Shown in pieces: positions 9,237 to 17,866 of a DNA stretch of 64,000 nt. Position 1 is the stretch's first letter. Every line of letters starts with the position of its first letter. The stretch spans positions 62,001 through 126,000 of the forward strand of contig NZ_KQ954294.1 in NCBI RefSeq assembly GCF_001519055.1, written 5' to 3'. The notes beneath the pieces were generated by a model that saw only the letters and a program-made list of their open reading frames with translations, made no database searches and had not been told where the DNA came from. A program made the translations under genes and the position numbers. Source of the stretch: Novosphingobium sp. Fuku2-ISO-50 (GTDB taxonomy: Bacteria > Pseudomonadota > Alphaproteobacteria > Sphingomonadales > Sphingomonadaceae).

Positions 9237-9773
9237 TCAGGTCAACCCGTCAATCGCCGCAAATCCATGCGCGCGAACCTGCCGAAACCGCCGCCGCGTC
9301 ATGCCCCCCAAGGCCAGTACCGGCAAAGGTGACAGCCGCGCGAGCAGATTGAAGCGCAAGGCACCCAGCACGCGCGCGCCGGGGTGTGATCGCGTCGGAA
9401 AGACCGGCGACAGCAGCACGGCATCGGCCCCCGCCCGCGCCGCCGCGCCGATTTCGCGCAAATCATGCGCGGTGGCCAGCCGCAAGGCGCCCATACGCGA
9501 CCGACTGCGCGACAGAATGGGCGCCGGGCCATAGCCCACCCCCGCCTGCACGATCGCGATCCCGCACAGGGCCGCCACCCGCGCCAGCCGGCGCAGCCGC
9601 GCCGCGCGCGCCGCGCGATCGAGATGATAATGGCGAAACACCAGCGCCGATCCCGGCGGCAGGCGGCGCAAGGCGCGTTCGAGCCAGGCGTCGTTGCGCG
9701 CATCGCTCAACAGGACAAGGCGAGGTACGGATCTCGGGCGCACGGATGTCGCGACAGGCTGGCGATTTGCCAT
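9237..9773 (-). CDS. Thiamine-phosphate synthase family protein (ThiE/TenI-like)
   Basis: Protein of 178 residues resembling the TIM-barrel thiamine-phosphate synthase/TenI family. Late-barrel signatures are AGADAVLLSPVFPTRSHPG and PLPVLALGGM. The usual substrate-binding residues of a true ThiE are not all visible and the protein is shorter than the roughly 210 residues of ThiE, so it may be a paralogue with another role. It diverges from yggS with only about 20 bp between start codons, so the two promoters must overlap each gene's 5' end. Confidence 0.7.
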   Translation of the reverse strand: MANRQPVATSVRPRSVPRLVLLSDARNDAWLERALRRLPPGSALVFRHYHLDRAARAARLRRLARVAALCGIAIVQAGVGYGPAPILSRSRSRMGALRLATAHDLREIGAAARAGADAVLLSPVFPTRSHPGARVLGALRFNLLARLSPLPVLALGGMTRRRFRQVRAHGFAAIDGLT

Positions 9774-9794
9774 GTGCGCGCTATAGCACCGCGC

Positions 9795-10481
9795 ATGACT
9801 GCCGCCAGCCACCTCAACGACCTCGCTCTTCCCCCCCTTGCCGCGATCCGCGCGCGGATCGCCCGCGCCGCCGCGCTGGCCGGGCGCAAGGCCGCCGATG
9901 TCACGCTCGTCGCGATTTCCAAGACCAGGCCTGCCGAAGCGATCATGCCGCTGATCGGCGAAGGCCAGCGCGTGTTCGGCGAAAACCGCGTGCAGGAGGC
10001 GCAAGCCAAATGGCCCGCGCTGATCGAGGCCCATCCCGACATCCGCCTCCATCTCGTCGGGCAGTTGCAATCGAACAAGGCCGAAGACGCCGTCCGGCTG
10101 TTCGACGCGATTCACTCGCTCGACCGCCCCTCGCTGCTTCATGCGCTGGCCCGCGCGATGGACAAGGCAGGCCGCCGCGTGCCGCTGTTCGTGCAAGTCA
10201 ATATCGGCGCGGAAGATCAGAAAGGCGGCTGCGCGATTGCCGATGTCCCCGGCTTGCTGAGCGAGGCACGCGCCGCCGACCTGCCGGTCGAAGGGCTGAT
10301 GTGCGTCCCCCCGGCGGGGATCGAGGCTGCCCCGTTCTTTGCGCTGCTGGGCAAGATCGCCGCCGACAATGGCCTGTCCGGGCTGTCGATGGGCATGAGC
10401 GAGGATTTCGAGACCGCCGTCATGCTCGGCGCGACGCATGTGCGTATCGGCAGCGCCCTGTTCGGCGCGCGCGCGGGATAA
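9795..10481 (+). CDS. yggS: YggS-family PLP homeostasis protein
   Basis: PLP-binding protein of 228 residues with an alanine-racemase-like barrel but no known catalysis; the family buffers pyridoxal phosphate and affects amino acid pools. The PLP lysine is K43 in VAISKTRP. FGENRVQEA, HLVGQLQSNK, GLMCVPP and LSMGMSEDFETAV are family hallmarks. Longer in-frame sequence exists upstream, but the ATG at 9795 gives the usual family length. The LysE-type gene follows after 7 bases and is probably in the same transcript. Confidence 0.93.
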   Translation: MTAASHLNDLALPPLAAIRARIARAAALAGRKAADVTLVAISKTRPAEAIMPLIGEGQRVFGENRVQEAQAKWPALIEAHPDIRLHLVGQLQSNKAEDAVRLFDAIHSLDRPSLLHALARAMDKAGRRVPLFVQVNIGAEDQKGGCAIADVPGLLSEARAADLPVEGLMCVPPAGIEAAPFFALLGKIAADNGLSGLSMGMSEDFETAVMLGATHVRIGSALFGARAG

Positions 10482-10488
10482 TCGCGGG

Positions 10489-11091
10489 ATGATCGCGGCG
10501 GCAACGGTTGCCGCATTTGTACCCGTCGCGGCGCTGCTGACATTAACCCCCGGCACCGATACCATGCTGGTCCTGCGCACCGCCGGGCTTGGCGGGGCCC
10601 GGGCGGCCTGGCGCGCCGCGCTGGGGATTGCGCTGGGCTGCCTGATCTGGGGCTTTGGCGTGGCGATGGGGCTCGGCGCCCTGCTTGTGGCCAGCCCGCT
10701 TGCCTTTGGCTGGTTGCGCATGGCGGGTGCCGTCTATCTCGGCTGGATCGGGATCGGCCTGATCGTTCGCCCGCATCACCCCGCCGAGCCGGGCAGCGCG
10801 CCCGCGCGGACAGCCTTTCGGCGCGGGCTGTTGACCAATCTGCTCAATCCCAAAGTCGGGGTATTCTATCTGACCCTGCTGCCGCAGTTTTTGCCGCAAG
10901 GCACGAATGCGCGCGACGGGCTCTTGCTCGCAGGCATCCATGTCGGCTTGACGCTGGTCTGGTTTGCCGCGCTGATCGCCTTTGCGCGCAGCCTTGCCCC
11001 GATCATGGCCCGCCCCGCCTTTGCCCGCCGGATCGACCGGGCCTGCGGCGCGCTGTTCATCGGCTTTGGCGTCAGGCTGACATTACGTTGA
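10489..11091 (+). CDS. LysE-family amino acid exporter
   Basis: Membrane protein of 200 residues with about six hydrophobic segments and the LysE/RhtB N-terminal signature LLTLTPGTDTMLVLR. The loop TNLLNPKVGVFYLTLLPQF is also diagnostic. The family exports amino acids or their derivatives by proton exchange; the substrate here is unknown. The ATG at 10489 lies 7 bases after yggS, which suits an operon and a link to amino acid or PLP balance. Its stop touches that of the convergent pyruvate kinase gene with no intergenic base. Confidence 0.88.
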   Translation: MIAAATVAAFVPVAALLTLTPGTDTMLVLRTAGLGGARAAWRAALGIALGCLIWGFGVAMGLGALLVASPLAFGWLRMAGAVYLGWIGIGLIVRPHHPAEPGSAPARTAFRRGLLTNLLNPKVGVFYLTLLPQFLPQGTNARDGLLLAGIHVGLTLVWFAALIAFARSLAPIMARPAFARRIDRACGALFIGFGVRLTLR

Positions 11092-12576
11092 TCAGCCGTC
11101 GCTGTTGCCTTCGCCATAGCGCGCGAGTTCGTCGCCGACGAGCGTGACCACGTGCAGGAGATTGGTCGACCCCGGCGTGCCGAACGGGACACCGGCCAGC
11201 GCGATCAGCTTTGACCCGGCGACGCCAAACCCGTGGCGCAGCGCCATGCGCTTGCCCTTGGCGATCATTTCCTCAAAGCTGCCGATGTCCTTGGTGGTGA
11301 CCGCGTGCGCGCCCCACAACAGGCCGAGCCGCCGCGCGATGCGCAAAGCAGGCGTCAGCACCAGCATCGGCACACCGGGGCGTTCGCGCGCGACGCGCCG
11401 CGCGGTCGAGCCCGATCCGGTAAACACGATGATCCCCGAAATCGGCAAAGTCGCGACGATCGAGGCGCAAGCCCCGGCCAGCGCGTCGGCGGTGGTCGGA
11501 TCGGGCGGGGTCTGGGTAAAATGGACGCGCGCCTGATAGCCGCTATCGCGTTCGACCTGCACGGCGATGCGGTTCATGATCGTCACCGCTTCTTCGGGCC
11601 AGGCGCCCGAGGCGGTTTCGGCCGACAGCATGACCGCGTCGGCGCCGTCATAGACCGCGTTGGCGACGTCGGACACTTCGGCGCGGGTCGGCGTCGGCGC
11701 CTCGATCATCGATTCGAGCATCTGCGTGGCAACGACCACCGGCTTGCCCTGGCGCCGCGCCATCGCGACGATGCGCTTTTGCAGCGGCGGCACTTCCTCG
11801 GGATTGAGCTCGACGCCCAGATCCCCGCGCGCGACCATGATCCCGTCGGACAGTTCGATAATCTCGTCGAGCCGACCGATCGCGGCGGGCTTTTCGATCT
11901 TGGCCATCAGCGCGGCGCGCCCGCTGATCAGCTTGCGCGCTTCGGCAAGGTCTTCGGGCCGCTGCACGAACGACAGCGCGATCCAGTCGGCCTGTTGCTC
12001 GAGAGCAAAGGCGAGATCGCGGCGGTCCTTGTCGGTCAGCGCGGGCACCGGCACCACCGCGTCGGGCACATTGACGCCCTTGCGGTTGGAAATCACCCCG
12101 CCGACTTCGGCGGAGCACAAGATCGCATCGGCATCGGCACGGATCACCCGCAGCCGCAGCTTGCCATCGTCGATCAGCAGCCGTTGCCCCTTTTGCAGGA
12201 CGCCGAACAATTCGGGATGCGGCAGGCAGACGCGCGTTTCATCGCCCGGCTCGGGATTGCGGTCGAGGGTAAAATGGGCCGAATGGCGGATCACCGCGCG
12301 GTCGCCCTTGAACACGCCGACGCGCAGCTTTGGCCCCTGCAGATCGCACAGGATGGTGATCGGATGGTTCACCCGCGTTTCGAGCGCGCGGATCGCGGCA
12401 ATCGTTTCGGCGTGCGTTGCATGATCGCCATGACTCATGTTGACGCGGAACGCATCGACACCGGCGCGAAACAGCTTTTCCAGCATTTCGGGGGACCGGC
12501 TGGTCGGGCCGACCGTTGCCAGGATCTTGACCTTGCGCCCGCGCGGGCCCTCTATCGTCGGATCCGTGTTCGCCAC
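11092..12576 (-). CDS. pyk: Pyruvate kinase
   Basis: Transfers phosphate from phosphoenolpyruvate to ADP, the last step of lower glycolysis; 494 residues. Visible motifs include KILATVGPTS at the start, VNMSHGDHATH, the catalytic lysine stretch MAKIEKPAAIGRLDEI and MVARGDLGVEL. TQMLESMIEAPTPTRAEVSDVANAV is also typical. The GTG at 12576 is chosen because GAGG is 9 bases upstream and it starts right before the conserved part; the longer frame to 12684 has no conserved sequence. Confidence 0.95.
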   Translation of the reverse strand: MANTDPTIEGPRGRKVKILATVGPTSRSPEMLEKLFRAGVDAFRVNMSHGDHATHAETIAAIRALETRVNHPITILCDLQGPKLRVGVFKGDRAVIRHSAHFTLDRNPEPGDETRVCLPHPELFGVLQKGQRLLIDDGKLRLRVIRADADAILCSAEVGGVISNRKGVNVPDAVVPVPALTDKDRRDLAFALEQQADWIALSFVQRPEDLAEARKLISGRAALMAKIEKPAAIGRLDEIIELSDGIMVARGDLGVELNPEEVPPLQKRIVAMARRQGKPVVVATQMLESMIEAPTPTRAEVSDVANAVYDGADAVMLSAETASGAWPEEAVTIMNRIAVQVERDSGYQARVHFTQTPPDPTTADALAGACASIVATLPISGIIVFTGSGSTARRVARERPGVPMLVLTPALRIARRLGLLWGAHAVTTKDIGSFEEMIAKGKRMALRHGFGVAGSKLIALAGVPFGTPGSTNLLHVVTLVGDELARYGEGNSDG

Positions 12577-12710
12577 AGTGTCAGCCTCGTTTTGCCAGGG
12601 TGTGCCCTTTGCGGCCCCACTGCATGAGAACAACTGGCCACCGGACGTCGTCGGCGCTATGGCCCAAGGCGCGTTAAAACCCAAGGCCCAATCCCCTCAG
12701 GACCATTCCC

Positions 12711-13043
12711 ATGGATACGAATTTCCCAACCGGCGCAGCGCCCGATCCGATCGACACCCTGCCCGATTCCGTAGCGGCAGAGGCCTTTCGGAGACTGGTC
12801 CGCCATTTGCGCCTGCGCCACGATGCGCAGAACATCGATCTGATGGGGCTGGCCGGATTTTGCCGCAATTGCCTGGCCGACTGGATCATCGAGGCCGGCG
12901 CCCCGCTGGACAAGACGACTGCGCGCGAGGCCATCCACGGCATGCCCGCCGCGACATGGAAAGCGCGGTTCCAGACCGAAGCCACGCCCGAACAGCTGGC
13001 GCGGATGGCCGAAAGCATGAAGCGCAATCAGTCGGGGCACTGA
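12711..13043 (+). CDS. DUF1244 family protein
   Basis: Small 110-residue protein with the DUF1244 core: SVAAEAFRRLVRHLRLR, then QNIDLMGLAGFCRNCLADW with its paired cysteines, then the conserved AREAIHGMP. The family is common in alphaproteobacteria and has no established function. It stands alone between pyk and the membrane protein gene. Confidence 0.9.
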   Translation: MDTNFPTGAAPDPIDTLPDSVAAEAFRRLVRHLRLRHDAQNIDLMGLAGFCRNCLADWIIEAGAPLDKTTAREAIHGMPAATWKARFQTEATPEQLARMAESMKRNQSGH

Positions 13044-13073
13044 GCTGCCCATCACTCCGTTTCGCCATCACTT

Positions 13074-14720
13074 CTATTCGGGCGCGCCGGTATATTGCGC
13101 ATCGGGATCGGGCAAGCGCGGCGGGTCGCCCGGGCGGGGCGGATCGAACGCCGTGACCGGGATAGGGCCGATCAGTTCGCCATCGTCCCACATCACTTCG
13201 AACCAGTCGCGCGGATCGAGCCCGAGGTGCTGCAACGGGGTGTAGTAATAGCGGCTGAAGGCAAACACGACGCGGTTTCGCCCCAGCGCGGCGCGCACGC
13301 CTGCAGGCGCGACGAGATGTCCGCGATAGCCGCCGAACGCCCAGTTGTCGGTCTGTTTCGGATCGGCCATGACCACCAGCGGAAACGGGCAGTTCGGCGT
13401 GCCGAATTCGACCAGACAGGTCTGTTCGATCACCACCCCGATGGATTCGTGTGACGCCAGCAGGACCGCGCCGGGATCGTCGGCCACCCGGTGGACGGCA
13501 TAACGCCAATCCTGCGGCTGCTGGATATAGTCGATCACCAGCAAGTCGATCAGTCCGGCCAAGGCGACCGAGGCCAGCACCGCCAGCGCCGAAATGCGCC
13601 GCATCACGCGCCAGGCCGGGTGTTCGCCCGCGACAGCCCCCGGCAACGCGGCGGCGGCGATCAGCGCGGTAAAGCTGTAACACCAGTGCAGCGTGAAATC
13701 GGAAATGATCGGGTGAACCCTGTCAGTCGCCTTGAACAGGACCAGCGTGCCGATCACCACCAGCACGGCCAGCCGCACGTCCCGCCGCCCCCGACAGCGC
13801 CAGGCGCCGATCAGCATCAGCGCCGCCATCAGCCCCGCACCCACCGTGCCGCCGGTCAGCAATTGCAGATTGCAGGTGGTCCGGAAATCGGCCCAGTCAA
13901 GCGGCTGCAGCCAGGACAGATTGGCCGCCGCCCGGCTCTGCAATTGCACCACGGCCATCGCCAGCACCCAGCCCGACAGCGCCACGATCGCGATATTCGC
14001 CGCGATCAGCATGGCAATCGGCAGCGCCACGATCGACCGCCAGCGTCGATCGCGGCACACCATCGCATCGGCCAGCGCCGCAAATGTCGCGATGACCGGC
14101 CAGAGCAGCATCGTCGTGTGGCAATAGATCGCCACCACCGCGCCCGCGACATAGAGCGCCCAACCCCGCCAGGCGCGCGCCCGTTCCCCCGAAAGAGCAT
14201 CGACCAGCCCGATGAACGAGACCAGCACCATCAGCTTGGCCAGGCCATAGCCGCGCAGATAGGCCGCCTGATAGATGTCGGACCACGACACCGCAAACAA
14301 CAGGAGACCGAGCATGGCCGCCGGCCAGCCCAGCCGCGCCCGGACAAACCGCGCAAACACCACGAGATGCGCCAGCGCGATCGTCAGCGGCAGCGCACGC
14401 ATCCACCAGTGCCCCATCGGCACCACCATGCGCCACGCCTTCAACAGCGAATAGAACAACGGCGGATTGGTCTCGCGCGCCATCCACCAGCCCCACAGCC
14501 GGCTCCACGGCTGGTCCGAAAAATACATCGAGGCCATTTCGTCAAAGACCATCGACGCGGCGGCATGGCGCAGCCGCAGCCATACGGTCAGCACCGCGAT
14601 GGCCCCCAACAGCACGGGAATCCCCCAGCGGGTCGATGAACGCCCGGTCAACATGCGCCCGTCATACGCCATCCCCGTCATACTGATGTCATGATCCCCG
14701 CCGAATAGCTGTTGCGGCAT
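13074..14720 (-). CDS. GT-C type membrane protein (ArnT/PMT-like glycosyltransferase family)
   Basis: Integral membrane protein of 548 residues with about ten to twelve hydrophobic segments and a soluble C-terminal part. The first periplasmic loop has FDEMASMYFSDQ and later ETNPPLFYSLL, matching the acidic pair and xPPL pattern of GT-C enzymes such as ArnT, which use polyprenyl-phosphate sugars at the outer membrane face. The acceptor is unknown. The ATG at 14720 is supported by AAGGGGG seven bases upstream; the frame runs on to 14813. It diverges from pfkB. Confidence 0.75.
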   Translation of the reverse strand: MPQQLFGGDHDISMTGMAYDGRMLTGRSSTRWGIPVLLGAIAVLTVWLRLRHAAASMVFDEMASMYFSDQPWSRLWGWWMARETNPPLFYSLLKAWRMVVPMGHWWMRALPLTIALAHLVVFARFVRARLGWPAAMLGLLLFAVSWSDIYQAAYLRGYGLAKLMVLVSFIGLVDALSGERARAWRGWALYVAGAVVAIYCHTTMLLWPVIATFAALADAMVCRDRRWRSIVALPIAMLIAANIAIVALSGWVLAMAVVQLQSRAAANLSWLQPLDWADFRTTCNLQLLTGGTVGAGLMAALMLIGAWRCRGRRDVRLAVLVVIGTLVLFKATDRVHPIISDFTLHWCYSFTALIAAAALPGAVAGEHPAWRVMRRISALAVLASVALAGLIDLLVIDYIQQPQDWRYAVHRVADDPGAVLLASHESIGVVIEQTCLVEFGTPNCPFPLVVMADPKQTDNWAFGGYRGHLVAPAGVRAALGRNRVVFAFSRYYYTPLQHLGLDPRDWFEVMWDDGELIGPIPVTAFDPPRPGDPPRLPDPDAQYTGAPE

Positions 14721-14854
14721 ACCGATGCCCCCTTGTGCGAACAAGGGCACCCACCGCTCTTTGCCTCCTGGCGCTTTGACGACCGTCAATCGCTCTGTAA
14801 CACTCGCATGCAAAAGTGCTGCCCCATCATCTGCGCAAGAGGCCCGATCCGCTT

Positions 14855-15832
14855 ATGCCCTCCGCTTCGCCGTCTGACAGCCTGGGCGATCGCGCCATCC
14901 CCGACACGGCGATCGCCACGCTGACGATGAACCCGACGATCGACGTCGCCTTTGAAGTCGACAAGGTCTTTCCCACGCACAAGATCCGGACGGCGCGCGA
15001 ATATTCCAACCCCGGCGGCGGCGGGATCAATGTCGCGCGGGTGTTTGTGCGGCTGGGCGGCAATGTGCGCTGCGTCTATCTGTCGGGCGGGCCGACCGGG
15101 GTCGCGCTCGACGGCTTGCTCGACCTGCACCAATTGGTGCGCACGCGCGTACCGATTGCAGGCCACACCCGCATCGCGGTCACCACGCTGGAAAAATCGT
15201 CCGGGCTCGAATACCGTATCACCCCCGAAGGCCCCGAAGTGCGCGAAGCGGAATGGCGCGCCGCGCTCGCCTGGCTCGAAGCGATCGAATGCAGCCATCT
15301 GGTCATGAGCGGGTCGCTGCCGCGCGGGGTGCCCAAGGATTTCTACGCCGAAGCCGCCCGTATGATGGCGTCGCGCGGCGTGCGCGTGGTGCTCGATACA
15401 TCGGGCGAAGCGCTGCGCGCAGGGCTTGCCGGTGGCGGCATTACCCTCGTCAAGCCGAGCCGGGGCGAACTCGAAGCGCTGGCCGGGACAAGCCTGCCGA
15501 CGCGCGCGGCGGTGGCCGAAGCGGCGATGGCGATCATCGAGGCGCGCCAGGCACAGATGGTCGCCGTCACGCTGGGCCACGAAGGCGCGATCCTCGCCCG
15601 CCAAGGCGGCGTGATCGATTACCCGGCAATCCCGGTCGAAGCCAAAAGCACGGTCGGCGCAGGCGACAGCTTTCTCGCCGCGATGGTCTTTGCACTGTGC
15701 GCCGGGCAGAGCGACGACGCCGCGTTCCGCATGGGTGTGGCTGCCGGCACCGCTGCGGTGCTCCATCCCGGCACCGACCTCGCCCGCCCGGCGGACATCC
15801 TGCGGCTGGTGAAAGAGCTGCAGCCGGCGTAA
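14855..15832 (+). CDS. pfkB: PfkB-family phosphofructokinase (E. coli Pfk-2 type)
   Basis: Ribokinase-fold sugar kinase, 325 residues. The sequence follows E. coli Pfk-2 closely: TLTMNPTIDVA, NPGGGGINVARVFVRLGG, MSGSLPRGVP, LDTSGEAL, LVKPSRGEL and the anion hole/base STVGAGDSF. This suggests fructose-6-phosphate as substrate, although 1-phosphofructokinases are close relatives and cannot be excluded. Many sphingomonads rely on the Entner-Doudoroff route, so a phosphofructokinase here is of some interest. The start is placed at the first ATG of the conserved-length protein; the spacing to AAGAGG is long. Confidence 0.85.
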   Translation: MPSASPSDSLGDRAIPDTAIATLTMNPTIDVAFEVDKVFPTHKIRTAREYSNPGGGGINVARVFVRLGGNVRCVYLSGGPTGVALDGLLDLHQLVRTRVPIAGHTRIAVTTLEKSSGLEYRITPEGPEVREAEWRAALAWLEAIECSHLVMSGSLPRGVPKDFYAEAARMMASRGVRVVLDTSGEALRAGLAGGGITLVKPSRGELEALAGTSLPTRAAVAEAAMAIIEARQAQMVAVTLGHEGAILARQGGVIDYPAIPVEAKSTVGAGDSFLAAMVFALCAGQSDDAAFRMGVAAGTAAVLHPGTDLARPADILRLVKELQPA

Positions 15833-15921
15833 TCCCATGCGGGGCCGGTCTTGAAAGCGGCCTGCGCGCTCGCCATTTCCGGTGCATCCGACCACGTCAA
15901 AGGGGATCCACCGGAAACGCC

Positions 15922-17814
15922 ATGAGCACCAGCGAAACCACTGCGCCCGAGACGCGCTCGTTCGAAGCCGATGTCGCCCGTTTGCTGCACCTGATGGTGC
16001 ATGCGGTCTATTCCGATCGCGACGTATTCTTGCGCGAACTGATCGCCAATGCCGCCGACGCCTGCGAAAAGCTGCGCTATGAGGCGATTGCCCGCCCCGA
16101 TCTGGCAGGCAGCGAAACCCCGCGCATCACCATCGCGCTCGATCCCGAGGCAAAGCGGCTGACCGTTACCGACAACGGCATCGGCATGACCGAGGCCGAC
16201 ATGATCGAGGCGCTGGGCACGATCGCCCGTTCGGGCACCCGCGCCTTCATGGAAGGTCTGGCGGCGGCGAGGGACGGCGAAAAGGCGCAATTGATCGGCC
16301 AGTTCGGCGTCGGATTCTATTCGGCCTTCATGGTCGCCGATCAGGTAGAGGTCTTTTCGCGCCGCGCCGGGACCGAACTGGCCTTTCGCTGGACCTCCGA
16401 CGGGCTCGGCACCTACAGCATCGAGCCCGCCGATCTCGCAGAGGCCCCGGCCCCCGGCACGCGCGTCGTGCTGCATCTCAAGGACGATGCGACCCAATAC
16501 ACCGAGCGCCACACGGTCGAGCGCATCGTGCGCGCGCAGTCAGGCCATGTCCCCGTGCCGATCGCGCTGATCGAAAAGCCCGATGCGGAACCCGGTGACA
16601 TCACCGATGGCAGCGCGCTGTGGACCCGGCCCAAATCGGACATCAGCGCCGAGGACTATACCGATTTCTATCGCAGTCTGGCCGGTCAGTTCGATCAGCC
16701 CGCGCTGACGCTGCATTACCGCGCCGAGGGCAAGCACGAATACAATGTGCTGGCTTTCGTTCCCGAAAGCCGCCCGTTCGACTTGTTCGATCCCGATCGC
16801 AAGGGGCGGATGAAGCTCTATGTCCGCCGGGTGTTCATCACCGATGAGGCGGAGCTGCTGCCGCGTTATCTGCGCTTTGTGCGCGGGCTGGTCGATTCGG
16901 CCGATCTGCCGCTCAACATGTCGCGCGAGATGATTCAGGAAAGCCCGCTGCTCGCCGCGATTCAAAAGGGCGTGGCCAACAAGATCCTGAGCGAGCTCGA
17001 CAAGCTGTCGAACAGCGACGCCGACAAATATGCGGCCTTCTGGGACGCATTCGGCGCGGTGCTCAAGGAAGGGATCTACGAAGATTACGGTCGCCGCGAA
17101 ACGCTGCTCGGCCTCGCCCGCTTCCGCAGCACGGCCGCGCAAAAGGATGGCGGCAATGGCTGGCGCTCGCTCAAGGACTATGTCGCCACGATGCGCGACA
17201 ACCAGACCGCGATCTATTACGCCACCGGCACCGATCGCGACCGGCTGGCCACCTCGCCCCAGATCGAAGGATTCCGCGCACGCGGGATCGAAGTGCTGCT
17301 GCTGACCGATCCGGTCGACAGCTTCTGGGCGGCATCGGGCGTGGATTACGACGGCAAGCCGTTCAAATCGGTCACGCAAGGCCAGACCGATCTCGGCCTG
17401 ATCGAACCGCTCGAAGGCGAACAGCCGCCCGAACCCGCCGCGCCCGAGGCCGAGGCCTTTATCGCCTATGTCAAGGAACGGCTGGGCGAAGCGGTCTCCG
17501 ATGTGCGCACGTCCGAACGTCTGACCACCAGCGCGGCCTGCCTCGTGGCCAGCGAACACGGCATCGATCGTCAGCTCGAACGCCTGCTCAGCGCCAATGG
17601 CCAGACGCCGCACGGGGCCAGGCCGGTGCTCGAACTGAACCCGCGCCATGATCTGGTGACCGGGCTGGCCGCCTTGCCCGACGATGCGGAGCTGAAAGCC
17701 GACGGCGCGCACTTGCTGCTCGACGAAGCGCGCATTGCCGATGGCGAACTGCCCGACGATGCCCGCGCCTTCGCCGATCGCCTCGCGCGGGTCATGGCCA
17801 AAGCCCTGGCCTGA
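15922..17814 (+). CDS. htpG: Molecular chaperone HtpG (Hsp90)
   Basis: ATP-dependent cytoplasmic chaperone dimer, 630 residues. The GHKL ATP site is clear: ELIANAADACEKLRYE, TDNGIGM and GQFGVGFYSAFMVAD. The middle domain has LYVRRVFITDEAELLPRYLRF and LPLNMSREMIQES, and the C-terminal dimerisation domain ends at LARVMAKALA. The ATG at 15922 follows ACCGGAAACGCC. The gene ends at a strong hairpin shared with the convergent aldehyde dehydrogenase gene. Confidence 0.96.
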   Translation: MSTSETTAPETRSFEADVARLLHLMVHAVYSDRDVFLRELIANAADACEKLRYEAIARPDLAGSETPRITIALDPEAKRLTVTDNGIGMTEADMIEALGTIARSGTRAFMEGLAAARDGEKAQLIGQFGVGFYSAFMVADQVEVFSRRAGTELAFRWTSDGLGTYSIEPADLAEAPAPGTRVVLHLKDDATQYTERHTVERIVRAQSGHVPVPIALIEKPDAEPGDITDGSALWTRPKSDISAEDYTDFYRSLAGQFDQPALTLHYRAEGKHEYNVLAFVPESRPFDLFDPDRKGRMKLYVRRVFITDEAELLPRYLRFVRGLVDSADLPLNMSREMIQESPLLAAIQKGVANKILSELDKLSNSDADKYAAFWDAFGAVLKEGIYEDYGRRETLLGLARFRSTAAQKDGGNGWRSLKDYVATMRDNQTAIYYATGTDRDRLATSPQIEGFRARGIEVLLLTDPVDSFWAASGVDYDGKPFKSVTQGQTDLGLIEPLEGEQPPEPAAPEAEAFIAYVKERLGEAVSDVRTSERLTTSAACLVASEHGIDRQLERLLSANGQTPHGARPVLELNPRHDLVTGLAALPDDAELKADGAHLLLDEARIADGELPDDARAFADRLARVMAKALA

Positions 17815-17830
17815 AATCCCTGCCCTGACA

Positions 17831-17860
17831 CCTGAACCGCCCCATCCGGGGCGGTTCAGG
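17831..17860. terminator. Hairpin between htpG and the convergent ALDH gene
   Basis: Perfect 13-bp arms (CCTGAACCGCCCC and its complement) around a four-base loop, 16 bp after the htpG stop. There is no T tract on the plus side, so it may act as a weak intrinsic terminator or 3' end stabiliser for both convergent genes. Confidence 0.7.
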
Positions 17861-17866
17861 CCTATT

